NCBI RefSeq assembly: GCF_003116095.1
Contig: NZ_LGRA01000001.1
Coordinates: 1-64,000 of the forward strand
DNA length: 64,000 nucleotides
Source of the DNA: Azospirillum sp. TSO35-2
GTDB taxonomy: Bacteria > Pseudomonadota > Alphaproteobacteria > Azospirillales > Azospirillaceae
Reading direction: 5' to 3'
The notes beneath the pieces were generated by a model. The model was not told the origin of the DNA and searched no databases. It saw nothing but the letters and a program-made list of their open reading frames with translations. Each line of letters starts with the position of its first letter. Position 1 is the first letter of the stretch. Below, one piece after another: positions 37,509 to 46,121 of this stretch. Position numbers and translations under genes: made by a program.

Positions 37509-39755
37509 CTACAGCGCCGCCGTGATGTGCCCGATCAGGGCCGGCGCGGGGATGGGCTTGGACAGGATGCGGATGCCGGGCTCGGTCCCCAGCTCGTGCA
37601 GCACGGCCTTCTCGGCGTAGCCGGTGACGATCAGCACCGGCAGGCCGGGACGGCGGGCGTGGGCGAGGCGGGCCAGTTCGGCGCCGGTCATGCCGGGCAT
37701 GGCGAAGTCGGTCACCAGGATGTCGATCCCGGCCCCAGCCGGCGAGGTCCCGTCCAGCAGAGCGAGCGCCTCCTCGCCGGTCGCCGCCTCGGCGACCGCC
37801 ATGCCGGCTTCGGCCAGCACCGCGGCGTTGACCATGCGGACCAGCGCGTCGTCCTCGACCAACAGCACGCGGATGGACCGGCCGGCGGTGCGGCCGGCCG
37901 AAACGGTCGTTGCGGCGGTGTCCTCCGGAGGCGGGGGAGCGGCGGTCCGGGCCCGGACTTCCACCTGGGCCTGGGCCGGGGCGCGGGGAAGGTACATCGT
38001 CACGGCGGTGCCCCGGCCGGGCCGGCTGTCCAGCCGGACGCCGCCGCCCGACTGGGCGGTCAGGCCATGCACCATGCTCAGCCCCAGCCCGCTGCCCTGG
38101 CCGACCGGCTTGGTGGTGAAGAAGGGTTCGAAGGCGCGGGCGGCGACCGCCTCCGGCATGCCGGTCCCGGTGTCGCGCACCGTCACCGCGATGTAGTCGC
38201 CGCGGGCGAGGCCGGCGTCGCCGGTGTCGGCGGCGGCCTCTGTGCCCACCGACCATCCGGTGACGGCGATGGTCAGGGTGCCGCCGTCCGGCATGGCGTC
38301 GCGGGCGTTGATGGCGAGGTTCAGAAGGGCGAGGTCGAACTGGTGGGGATCGACCAGCGCCGCCGGCAGGCCAGGGGCGCGCTCGATCCGGATGCGGATG
38401 GCGTCGCCCAGCGTCCGCTCCAGCAGCGCCGCCATCCCGGCGACCTGGGCGCCCAGCTCGACCGGCTCCGGCGCCAGCCGCTGGCGGCGGGAGAAGGCCA
38501 GCAGATGCTGGGTCAGCGTGGCGCCGCGCTCCACCGCCTGCCGGGCGACGGCGAGCGCGCGCCGGGCCCCCTCGCCCGCCCGGCCGCCCGGCCCCTCGCC
38601 CGCCATGGCGCCGTCCAGCAGGTGCAGGCTGGAGCGCACCGCCTGGAGCAGGTTGTTGAAGTCGTGCGCCACCCCGCCGGTCAGCTGGCCCAGCGCCTCC
38701 ATCTTCTGCAACTGGCGGACATGGCTTTCCGCCTCGTCGCGGGCCTCGACCGCCTGCCGGCGTTCCTGCAGGGCGCGGTTGGCGGTCTCGTAGGCGAGGA
38801 ACTGGCGCGCCATCGCTGCCAGCATCAGGGCGAGCGCCACCGCGCTGACCAGGCCGGCGGCGGCGATGGTCACCGCCTGGTCGTGCCAGCGGGCCAGGAT
38901 TTCCCCCCGCGTGCGGCTGACGCCGACGACCAGCGGATAGCCGCGGATGGCCTGGAACGACAGGATGCGGTCCTTGCCGTCGATGGACCGTGGCGTCTCG
39001 TAGGTCCCGTCCTCGGACCGGGCGAGCCGTTCGATCACGCCGGGGCTGGTCGCGATGGTCCCCACCTTCTCCGGCACCGCCGGATAGCGGGCCAGCAGCA
39101 TGCCGTCGCGCCACCACAGGCTGAAGCCGCTGCCCGGCGTGACGTGGAGGCTCTGGTAGAAGCGCTCGAAGTAGGACAGCCGGATGGAACCGACGACCAG
39201 CCCGGCGAAGCCGCCGGACGGGTCGTTCACCCGGCGGGCGATGTAGAGGCTCCACTCCTGGGTGACCAGGCTCTTGACCGGCCGGCTGATGTAGGGGCGG
39301 CCGGGATCCGTGTCCTTCAGCGCCAGGGCATACTCGCGTTGCGACAGGTCGAGTGGCGGCGCCGGGAACTGGCGGGTGGAACTGACCAGGGCGCCGTCGG
39401 CGGCGATCAGGCTCAGCGCCTCCAGCTGGGGCAGGCCGGACACCTTGGCCTTCAGGATCTCGTGGGTGGCCCGGCCCGCCGTCTGCCGCCCGAGGGCGTC
39501 GAGCGCACGCAGGTTGTCGGCGTAGAGCTGGTCCACCACGCTGGTGATGGCGAGATCGATGCCTTCGATGGCGCGCGTCGTCTGCTCGGCCAGCGAGACG
39601 TTCAGGCTGCGCAGCGCCAGCTTGGCCTCGGCGACGGTTTCGTCGTGCAGCCGGTCCAGGATGATCACGGTGCCGCCGCACAGGCCGGCCAGCAGGATCC
39701 CGCCAAGCGCGCCGATCCGCTGGAGCGGGCGGTTGGTCCTCAAAAGCCGCAGCAC
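37509..39755 (-). CDS. Membrane hybrid histidine kinase with extracytoplasmic sensor
   Basis: 748 residues from the GTG at 39755 (GGAAGG 8 bases upstream; a TTG start at 39884 is possible). A membrane helix near 15-35 is followed by an extracytoplasmic dCache/PDC-like domain (about 40-295; TRAIEGIDLAITSVVDQLYA, GRPYISRPV, GFAGLVVGSIRLSYF). A second helix follows (about 305-325). HisKA has His364 in GGVAHDFNNLL, the ATPase domain NLAINARDAMPDGG and GSGLGLSMVHG, and the receiver Asp683 in VTDFAMPG with Lys in SKPIP. It detects an external small molecule. Regulation and partner are not visible. Confidence 0.92.
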   Translation of the reverse strand: MLRLLRTNRPLQRIGALGGILLAGLCGGTVIILDRLHDETVAEAKLALRSLNVSLAEQTTRAIEGIDLAITSVVDQLYADNLRALDALGRQTAGRATHEILKAKVSGLPQLEALSLIAADGALVSSTRQFPAPPLDLSQREYALALKDTDPGRPYISRPVKSLVTQEWSLYIARRVNDPSGGFAGLVVGSIRLSYFERFYQSLHVTPGSGFSLWWRDGMLLARYPAVPEKVGTIATSPGVIERLARSEDGTYETPRSIDGKDRILSFQAIRGYPLVVGVSRTRGEILARWHDQAVTIAAAGLVSAVALALMLAAMARQFLAYETANRALQERRQAVEARDEAESHVRQLQKMEALGQLTGGVAHDFNNLLQAVRSSLHLLDGAMAGEGPGGRAGEGARRALAVARQAVERGATLTQHLLAFSRRQRLAPEPVELGAQVAGMAALLERTLGDAIRIRIERAPGLPAALVDPHQFDLALLNLAINARDAMPDGGTLTIAVTGWSVGTEAAADTGDAGLARGDYIAVTVRDTGTGMPEAVAARAFEPFFTTKPVGQGSGLGLSMVHGLTAQSGGGVRLDSRPGRGTAVTMYLPRAPAQAQVEVRARTAAPPPPEDTAATTVSAGRTAGRSIRVLLVEDDALVRMVNAAVLAEAGMAVAEAATGEEALALLDGTSPAGAGIDILVTDFAMPGMTGAELARLAHARRPGLPVLIVTGYAEKAVLHELGTEPGIRILSKPIPAPALIGHITAAL

Positions 39756-39994
39756 GCCGTCCGCCTTCCGGTTGACCCCGGTTTCGTTGTCATCGTCATG
39801 TCTGTCGCCAGGACCGCCGTCGCCGGCACGGGCGCGGTCCCCCCGTGCCGGCCCGTGACCGCGGGAAGTTTCGACACTACACAAACTTGACTATAAGCGT
39901 TGCCGTCCGGCTGGCAACCGTTTCGGCCGCGCCGGTCCGGCCCGGGATTAAGGCCGGCCAGGATCGAGACCGGCCAGGATCCGTGATGGCCGGA

Positions 39995-40417
39995 TCAATG
40001 ATGATCGTGCAGGCAGTGGGCGTGGTCGGCCAGCACCTCGATCACGTGGCAGGTCCGCACCTGTCCCTGCTCGCAGTGCCCGACCATCTCCCGCAGTTCG
40101 GCGCGCAGGGACTCCAGCCGGGCGATCTTCGATTCGATCTCGGCCAGATGGGCGCGGGCCAGCAGGTCGGCCTGCCGGCAGGGCTGGCCCGGATCGTCGG
40201 CCAGGGTCAGCAGCTGGCGGATGGCCTCGACCTCGAACCCCAGCTCGCGGGCGTGGCGGATGAAGCGCAGGCGGCGGACGGCGGCGGCGTCGTAGGTGCG
40301 CCGGTTGCTGTCGGTGCGCGGCGCCTCCGGCAGCAGCCCGATGCTCTCGTAATAGCGGATGGTCGGGATCTTGACGCCGGTCTGCGCGGCGAGCGCGCCG
40401 ATGGTCAGGGGCTGCAT
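39995..40417 (-). CDS. cadR: MerR-family heavy-metal regulator (CadR/PbrR type)
   Basis: 140 residues from 40417. HTH region LTIGALAAQTGVKIPTIRYYE is standard for MerR. The dimer helix and metal-binding C terminus contain Cys in GQPCRQAD, GHCEQGQVRTCHVI and a His-rich end (HAHCLHDHH), as in Cd/Pb/Zn-responsive members. It is divergent from the P1B ATPase and shares the intergenic promoter with it. Cd(II), Zn(II) or Pb(II) is probable; the exact metal is inferred. Confidence 0.9.
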   Translation of the reverse strand: MQPLTIGALAAQTGVKIPTIRYYESIGLLPEAPRTDSNRRTYDAAAVRRLRFIRHARELGFEVEAIRQLLTLADDPGQPCRQADLLARAHLAEIESKIARLESLRAELREMVGHCEQGQVRTCHVIEVLADHAHCLHDHH

Positions 40418-40433
40418 CGTCGGATTTTCCCTC

Positions 40434-40464
40434 TTGATCCTCCAGTGACTGGAGACTCTAGGGT
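40434..40464 (+). promoter_or_regulatory. MerR-type promoter/operator of the P1B ATPase
   Basis: TTGATC (-35, 40434-40439) and TAGGGT (-10, 40459-40464) are 19 bp apart, the long spacing required by MerR activators. Between them CTCCAGT-G-ACTGGAG (40440-40454) is a perfect 7-1-7 dyad. Distance to the ATPase ATG is 42 bp. Confidence 0.8.
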
Positions 40465-40506
40465 GGCGGGGTGCCGTCGGCAATGTGTCACCCAGAGGAG
40501 CCTCGC

Positions 40507-42738
40507 ATGCACGGGATCGAAGGCGATATCCGGCCCCACCGGCAGCCCCACCAGCCGGGCGCCGGCCACCGCAGCACCCGCTACCGGGTCACCGGCATGG
40601 ATTGCGGATCCTGCGCCGCCAAGATCGAGACGGCGTTGCGCCGCGTGCCGGGCGTCGACGACGTCCGGGTGTCGGTGCCCGGCGGAACGGTGACCGTCGT
40701 CCATGGGGCCGGGCTGGGGAGCGACGCGGTGATCCGGCCGCTGGCGGCGCTGGGCTATGGGGCGGAACCGGCCGACCCCGCCGCGGACCGTCCGGCGCCG
40801 GCCTGCGGCGGGGGCTGCTGCGGCTCCGCGCCGGCCCATTCCCACTCCCACCCCGATCCGGCCGTCCAGGCGGCGGGCGAGAGCCCGTGGTGGCGGGGGC
40901 GCAAGGTCCGGCTGGCGATGGTCTCCGGTGCGACGCTCGCCCTGGCCATTGCGGCCGGCCTGCTGGTGCCGGGGGCGGCGCGCTGGGCCTTCCTGCTCGC
41001 CCTGGTGGTCGGGCTGGTGCCGGTCGCCCGCCGGGCCCTGGCCGCGGCCCGCGCCGGCACGCCCTTTTCCATCGAGACGCTGATGACCGTCGCCGCGCTG
41101 GGCGCGCTCGCCATCGGCGCGGTGGAGGAGGCGGCGACGGTGCTGTTCCTCTTCCTGGTCGGCGAACTGCTGGAAGGGGTGGCCGCCGGCCGGGCGCGGG
41201 CCGGCATCCGCGGCCTGACCGCGCTGGTGCCCGACACCGCCCTGCTGGAGCGCGACGGCGCCCCGCCCCACCCCGTCCCCGCCGCCGGGTTGACGGTCGG
41301 GGCGGTCATCCTGGTGCGTCCCGGCGACCGGCTGGCGGCCGACGGCGTCATCCTGTCCGGCGACAGCGCGCTCGACGAAGCCCCGGTCACCGGCGAGAGC
41401 CTGCCCCGGCGCAAGGGCGCGGGCGAGGCGGTCTTCGCCGGCACCATCAACGGCGACGGCGTGCTGCGCGTCCGGGTGACCGCCGCGGCACGCGACAACA
41501 CCATCGCCCGCATCGTCCGGCTGGTGGAGGAGGCGCAGGAGAGCAAGGCGCCGACCGAACGGCTGATCGACCGCTTCGCCCGGCTCTACACGCCCGGCGT
41601 CGTCGCGGTGGCGGCGCTGGTGATGGTGGTTCCGCCCCTGGTCGCCGGCGGCGCCTGGGCGGAATGGGTCTATCGCGGCCTGGCGGTGCTGCTGATCGGC
41701 TGTCCCTGCGCGCTGGTGATCTCGACCCCGGCGGCGATCGCCGCCGGGCTGTCGAACGGCGCCCGGCGCGGGCTGCTGCTGAAGGGCGGCGCGGTGCTGG
41801 AGGCGCTCGGCCGCGTCACCACCGTCGCCTTCGACAAGACCGGCACCCTGACCGAGGGCAAGCCGCGGGTCACCGACCTCGTCGCGATCCAGGGCGGCGA
41901 GGCGGCGCTGCTGGGCCGCGCCGCCGCGCTGGAGGCGGGGTCGAGCCATCCCCTGGCCGGGGCGGTGCTGGCGGCGGCGGCGGAGCGCGGCCTCGCCGTG
42001 CCGGCGGCGGACGGCGTCGCCGCGCTCGCCGGGGCGGGGGTGCGGGGCCGGGTGGAGGGCCGCGCGGTGGCGCTGCTGTCGCCGCAGGCCGCCGCATCGG
42101 CCCTGACGGCGGAGCAGGCGGAGCGGGTGGCCGCCTTCGCCCGTGACGGCAAGACGGTGTCGGTGCTGCTGGTCGACGACCGGGTGGCCGGGCTGATCGC
42201 CCTGCGCGACGAGCCGCGCGCCGACGCCCGCAGCGGCATCGAGGCGCTGAGCCGCGCCGGCATCCGCTCGGTGATGCTGACCGGCGACAACGGCCGCACC
42301 GCCGACAGCGTCGCCCGCGCCCTGGCGGTGGAACCGCACGCCGAATTGCTGCCGCAGGACAAGCTGCGCCTCGTCCGCGACCTCCAGGCGCGCGGCGAGC
42401 GGGTGGCCAAGGTCGGCGACGGCATCAACGACGCCCCGGCGCTCGCCGCCGCCGATGTCGGCATCGCCATGGGCGGCGGCACCGACGTCGCGCTGGACAC
42501 CGCCGACGCCGCCATCCTGCACGGCCGGGTCGGCGACGTGGCGGCGATGGTCGCGCTGTCGCGGCGGACGATGGCCAACATCCGCCAGAACATCACGCTG
42601 GCCCTGGGGTTGAAGGCGGTGTTCCTGGTCACCACCGTGTTCGGCGTCACCGGGCTGTGGCCCGCCATCCTGGCGGACACCGGGGCCACCGTGCTGGTCA
42701 CCGCCAACGCCCTGCGCCTGCTGTCCATCCGCCCGTGA
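40507..42738 (+). CDS. P1B-type heavy-metal ATPase (Cd/Zn/Pb exporter)
   Basis: 743 residues from 40507 with AGAGGAG upstream. An N-terminal HMA domain has GMDCGSCAAKIE. A Cys/His linker CGGGCCGSAPAHSHSH follows. Membrane helices, the TGES loop (VTGESLPR), the metal-site CPC (399-401), the phosphorylated Asp443 in DKTGT, the HP motif GSSHPLAG and GDGINDAPAL are all present. It exports Zn, Cd or Pb across the inner membrane. It is controlled by the divergent CadR-like regulator through the operator described. Confidence 0.95.
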   Translation: MHGIEGDIRPHRQPHQPGAGHRSTRYRVTGMDCGSCAAKIETALRRVPGVDDVRVSVPGGTVTVVHGAGLGSDAVIRPLAALGYGAEPADPAADRPAPACGGGCCGSAPAHSHSHPDPAVQAAGESPWWRGRKVRLAMVSGATLALAIAAGLLVPGAARWAFLLALVVGLVPVARRALAAARAGTPFSIETLMTVAALGALAIGAVEEAATVLFLFLVGELLEGVAAGRARAGIRGLTALVPDTALLERDGAPPHPVPAAGLTVGAVILVRPGDRLAADGVILSGDSALDEAPVTGESLPRRKGAGEAVFAGTINGDGVLRVRVTAAARDNTIARIVRLVEEAQESKAPTERLIDRFARLYTPGVVAVAALVMVVPPLVAGGAWAEWVYRGLAVLLIGCPCALVISTPAAIAAGLSNGARRGLLLKGGAVLEALGRVTTVAFDKTGTLTEGKPRVTDLVAIQGGEAALLGRAAALEAGSSHPLAGAVLAAAAERGLAVPAADGVAALAGAGVRGRVEGRAVALLSPQAAASALTAEQAERVAAFARDGKTVSVLLVDDRVAGLIALRDEPRADARSGIEALSRAGIRSVMLTGDNGRTADSVARALAVEPHAELLPQDKLRLVRDLQARGERVAKVGDGINDAPALAAADVGIAMGGGTDVALDTADAAILHGRVGDVAAMVALSRRTMANIRQNITLALGLKAVFLVTTVFGVTGLWPAILADTGATVLVTANALRLLSIRP

Positions 42739-42776
42739 GGGCGACGCAAGCTTTTGATTGAACGAGGAAAACCACG

Positions 42777-43247
42777 ATGACGATCACGCGCAGGACGATG
42801 ATGCTGGGGGCGGCGGCCGCCGCCCTGTCCTTCGGCATGGCCCTGTCGACCGCCCCGCTCTCCGCCTGGGCGGCGACCGAGCCGCCGGTGGAGGTCTGGA
42901 AGGCCGCCGGCTGCGAGTGCTGCGACGGCTGGGTGCGTCACATGCGGGCGGCCGGCTTCGCGGTCACCGTCCACACCGTCGACGACGTCGCCCCGGTGAA
43001 GCGGTCCGCCGGGGTGCCCGACGCGCTCGGCTCCTGCCACACCGCGCTGGTCGACGGCTATGTCGTCGAGGGGCATGTCCCGGCCGCCGACGTGAAGCGC
43101 CTGCTGGGCGAACGGCCCCAGGCCCGCGGCCTGTCGGTCCCCGGCATGCCCCAGGACGCCCCCGGCATGGATGGCGGCACCGGCCAACCCTATCAGGTCG
43201 TGCTGTTCGGCGGCGGCGCCGGCCCGCAGGTCTTCGCCCGGCATTGA
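42777..43247 (+). CDS. DUF411 periplasmic metal-binding protein
   Basis: 156 residues. Signal peptide with TRRTMMLGAAAAALSFGM (the Arg pair resembles a Tat signal). The mature part begins PPVEVWKAAGCECCDGW, the DUF411 Cys motif, and HMRAAGFAVTVHTVDDV, CHTALVDGYVVEGHVPA. DUF411 proteins are linked to copper resistance, and the ATPase 38 bp upstream makes a heavy-metal role probable. GAGGAAAA precedes the start. Confidence 0.9.
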   Translation: MTITRRTMMLGAAAAALSFGMALSTAPLSAWAATEPPVEVWKAAGCECCDGWVRHMRAAGFAVTVHTVDDVAPVKRSAGVPDALGSCHTALVDGYVVEGHVPAADVKRLLGERPQARGLSVPGMPQDAPGMDGGTGQPYQVVLFGGGAGPQVFARH

Positions 43248-43312
43248 AGCCGTGCATAGGCGCTGACCGAAGCGGTTCCCGTTCAACCGGAGCCGGCCGT
43301 TCTTCATTCCGA

Positions 43313-43396
43313 CCGTCATTCCCGCGGAGGCGGGAATCCAGCCATTCCAAGCGCTGGAGCTGGACACCCGGATCCCCGCCTTCGCGGGGATGACGG
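43313..43396. repeat. Compound palindromic intergenic repeat (REP-like)
   Basis: Two hairpins, TTCCCGC-GGAG-GCGGGAA and ATCCCCGC-CTTC-GCGGGGAT, sit in inverted order at the ends of an 84-bp element that itself begins CCGTCAT and ends ATGACGG. This resembles BIME/REP elements widespread in proteobacteria and lies in the spacer between the DUF411 gene and the RcnR-like gene. A copy of this element should occur many times in the genome. Confidence 0.75.
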
Positions 43397-43454
43397 GAAT
43401 CTTGGGGTGGGATTGCTTCTTTCTGAAGCGATTGCCTCCGTGGGCGAGGCCCCC

Positions 43455-43485
43455 TTTGACTCTATCCCCTCCTGGGGGATAGGAT
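43455..43485 (+). promoter_or_regulatory. RcnR/CsoR-type operator within the promoter
   Basis: CTATCCCC (43462-43469), a 5-nt spacer and GGGGATAG (43475-43482) form a perfect 8-5-8 dyad of the kind bound by CsoR/RcnR regulators. It lies between a likely -35 (TTGACT, 43456-43461) and -10 (TAGGAT, 43480-43485), so binding would block RNA polymerase. The ATG of the regulator begins at 43492. Confidence 0.8.
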
Positions 43486-43491
43486 CAGGGC

Positions 43492-43761
43492 ATGAGCACG
43501 CACCACTCCCATCCCGACATCATCAAGCGGCTGAAGCGCGCCGACGGCCATCTGCGCGGCATCATCGAGATGATCGAGGGCGGCCGGCCCTGCCTCGACA
43601 TCGCGCAGCAGCTCCACGCGGTGGAAAGCGCGGTGCGCGAGGCCAAGAAGCTGCTGATCCACGACCACCTCGACCATTGCCTGGACGCGGCGATCGACAC
43701 CACGCCGGCCGAGACGCGCCGGTCGGTCGCCGAGTTCAAGGCCATCACCAAATACCTGTAG
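43492..43761 (+). CDS. rcnR: CsoR/RcnR-family metal-responsive repressor
   Basis: 89 residues in the typical DUF156 four-helix fold. HPDIIKRLKRADGHLRGIIEMI is the family helix 1. Metal ligands are probably a N-terminal His, Cys34 (GRPCLDIAQQL), and His in LLIHDHLDHCLD. Partner gene rcnA follows after 9 bp, and the operator just upstream implies autoregulation with Ni/Co relief. Confidence 0.9.
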   Translation: MSTHHSHPDIIKRLKRADGHLRGIIEMIEGGRPCLDIAQQLHAVESAVREAKKLLIHDHLDHCLDAAIDTTPAETRRSVAEFKAITKYL

Positions 43762-43770
43762 GGGGCCGGG

Positions 43771-44727
43771 ATGCCGGATTTCGCCGCTTTGCTCCAGCAG
43801 GGGGCCGGGCAGGCCTGGCTGTTCGTCCCCAGCGCCATCCTGCTCGGTGCGCTGCACGGGCTGGAGCCGGGGCACTCCAAGACCATGATGGCGGCCTTCA
43901 TCGTCGCCATCCGCGGCACGGTGGTGCAGGCGATGCTGCTCGGCCTGTCGGCGACGGTCTCGCACACGCTGGTGGTCTGGGTCGTCGCCCTGATCGGCCT
44001 GCGGCTGGGCCAGGGCTGGGACGCCGCGACGACGGAGCCCTATTTCCAGGTTGCCTCGGCGGTGCTGATCGTCGGCGTGGCGCTGTGGATGCTGGCGCGG
44101 ACATGGCAAGAGGGGCGGCATGAGGGGCGGGAGCATGACCACGGCCACGAGCATGACCATGACCATGACCATGACCATGACCATGACCATGACCATGACC
44201 ATGACCACCACGGCCATGCCCACCATCATGACGACCATGCCCACGCCCATGACGACCACCATCACCATGGCGGTCTGGTGCTGGGCGGCGACGATCATCA
44301 GGACGCCCACGCGCGGGCGCACGCCGACGACATCCGGCGCCGCTTTGCCGGGCGGTCGGTGACCACCGGGCAGATCGTCCTGTTCGGCCTGACCGGCGGG
44401 CTGATCCCCTGCCCGGCCGCCATCACCGTCCTGCTGCTGTGCCTGCAACTGAAGGAGCTGACGCTCGGCGCCGTGCTGGTGCTGTGCTTCAGCATCGGTC
44501 TGGCGCTGACGATGATGTCGGCCGGGGTGGTCGCGGCGCTGGGCGTGCGCCACGCCGAACGCCGCTGGTCGGGGGCGGTCGACACCATCGCGCGGCGGGC
44601 GCCCTACGTCTCGGGCGCCCTGATCCTGGCGGTCGGGCTGTATGTCGGCATCCACGGCCTGCAGGGGCTGGGCTACACGCTGGCGGTCCTGTCTCCGGCC
44701 CCGCTGCCGGCCCTGCGGCTCGGCTGA
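43771..44727 (+). CDS. rcnA: RcnA-like nickel/cobalt efflux protein with repeat-encoded His loop
   Basis: 318 residues. Six or seven membrane helices. The N terminus HGLEPGHSKTMMAAFIVA is the NicO/RcnA signature. A central cytoplasmic loop (about 115-190) is very rich in His and Asp (a run of nine HD pairs, then HGHAHHHDDH and DDHHHHGG), and the second half has GLIPCPAAITVLLL. It exports Ni or Co. His-rich loops are normal for RcnA, though this one is longer than usual and is encoded by a hexanucleotide repeat. It starts 9 bp after rcnR. Confidence 0.93.
   Translation: MPDFAALLQQGAGQAWLFVPSAILLGALHGLEPGHSKTMMAAFIVAIRGTVVQAMLLGLSATVSHTLVVWVVALIGLRLGQGWDAATTEPYFQVASAVLIVGVALWMLARTWQEGRHEGREHDHGHEHDHDHDHDHDHDHDHDHDHHGHAHHHDDHAHAHDDHHHHGGLVLGGDDHQDAHARAHADDIRRRFAGRSVTTGQIVLFGLTGGLIPCPAAITVLLLCLQLKELTLGAVLVLCFSIGLALTMMSAGVVAALGVRHAERRWSGAVDTIARRAPYVSGALILAVGLYVGIHGLQGLGYTLAVLSPAPLPALRLG
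44152..44205 (+). repeat. Nine perfect CATGAC hexanucleotide repeats
   Basis: CATGAC repeats nine times (44152-44205) inside rcnA and encodes nine His-Asp pairs. Because the unit is 6 bp, slippage would change His-loop length but not the frame. Confidence 0.95.
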
Positions 44728-44732
44728 CGCGC

Positions 44733-45956
44733 ATGGCGCCGCGCTTCATCCTGGGGCCCATCCCGGGCGGGGTGGTCGCGCTGGGCTTCGTCAGCCTGTG
44801 CATGGACCTGTCGTCCGAGATGATCCACAGCCTGCTGCCGGTGTTCATGGTCAGCGTGCTCGGCGCCGGCGCCCTGGCGGTCGGCGTGGTCGAGGGCGTC
44901 GCCGAGGCGACGGCGGCGGTCACCAAGCTGTTCTCCGGCGTGCTGAGCGACTGGATCGGCCGGCGCAAGCCGCTGATCCTGGCCGGCTACGGCCTGGCCG
45001 CCCTGACCAAGCCGCTGTTCCCGCTGGCGACCAGCGTGCCGACGGTGCTGCTCGCCCGCTTTCTCGACCGCATCGGCAAGGGCATCCGCGGCGCCCCGCG
45101 CGACGCCATCGTCGCCGACCTGACGCCGGAGCACCTGCGCGGCGCCGCCTATGGCCTGCGGCAGTCGATGGACACGGCCGGCGCCTTTGCCGGACCGCTG
45201 CTGGCGATGGCGGTGATGGCGGCCAGCGGCGGCGACTACCGGCTGGTCTTCTGGATCGCCACCGTCCCGGCCGTCGCCGCGGTGGCGCTGATCCTGTTCG
45301 CCGTGCACGAGCCGGTGGTGCCGAAACCGGTGGTGGGCGGGCCGGCCGAGCGCCGCCGCTTCCCGATCCACCGGGCCGAGCTGCGGCGGCTGGGCGGCGT
45401 CTACTGGCTGGTCGTCGCCGTCGCCTCCGCCCTGACGCTGGCCCGCTTCAGCGAAGCCTTCCTGCTGCTGCGCGCCCAGGACACCGGCCTGCCCGACCCG
45501 CTGGTGCCGCTGGTGCTGGTCGTCATGAACCTGGTCTATGCGGCGAGCGCCTACCCGCTGGGCCACCTGTCGGACCGGCTGGGGCACCGCGGGCTGCTGG
45601 TCGGCGGCATCCTGCTGCTGATCGCCGCCGACGCGGTGCTGGCCGCCGCCGGTACGCCGGGGCTGGCGCTGTGCGGTGCGGCGCTGTGGGGGCTGCACAT
45701 GGGGGCGACCCAGGGGCTGCTGTCGGCCCTGGTCGCCGGGGCCGTGCCGGCGGACCTGCGCGGGACCGCCTTCGGCCTCTACAACCTCGCCGGCGGCGCC
45801 ACCCTGTTCCTGGCGAGCGCCGCCGCCGGCCTGCTGTGGCAGGCGGTCGGCCCGGCCGCGACCTTCCTGGCCGGCGGCGCCTTCGCCGCGCTGTCGCTGG
45901 CCGGCGTCCTCGCCCTCGACCGGGCTGGCGGCGGTCGGACGCGCGGTCGGTTTTGA
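44733..45956 (+). CDS. MFS transporter in the metal-resistance operon
   Basis: 407 residues with 11-12 membrane helices. The loop RIGKGIRGAPRDAIVADLTP is a recognised MFS subgroup signature, and FSGVLSDWIGRRKP is the GxLaDrxGrkxxl loop. It starts 5 bp after rcnA, so both are likely expressed together. NreB-like nickel exporters belong to the MFS, but this one lacks their His-rich tail, so the substrate is open. Confidence 0.85.
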   Translation: MAPRFILGPIPGGVVALGFVSLCMDLSSEMIHSLLPVFMVSVLGAGALAVGVVEGVAEATAAVTKLFSGVLSDWIGRRKPLILAGYGLAALTKPLFPLATSVPTVLLARFLDRIGKGIRGAPRDAIVADLTPEHLRGAAYGLRQSMDTAGAFAGPLLAMAVMAASGGDYRLVFWIATVPAVAAVALILFAVHEPVVPKPVVGGPAERRRFPIHRAELRRLGGVYWLVVAVASALTLARFSEAFLLLRAQDTGLPDPLVPLVLVVMNLVYAASAYPLGHLSDRLGHRGLLVGGILLLIAADAVLAAAGTPGLALCGAALWGLHMGATQGLLSALVAGAVPADLRGTAFGLYNLAGGATLFLASAAAGLLWQAVGPAATFLAGGAFAALSLAGVLALDRAGGGRTRGRF

Positions 45957-46121
45957 GCCGGCCGACCCTTTCATCGTGATGGCGTGCTTGCCCATGGCTT
46001 GGGTTTCATACGGGCCGCCGACGGCGGCGAAGCGGTGCGGAATGGCGGGCTCGATCAGGGGCGCCGTCTCTGGCGGGCTGGTGAGCAGGACGCTGATGTC
46101 CACCGGCCCACACTTGCGGCG

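Noticed and set aside
44152..44205. CRISPR-like or regulatory direct repeats
   Set aside because: They are coding hexamers in the His loop of rcnA.
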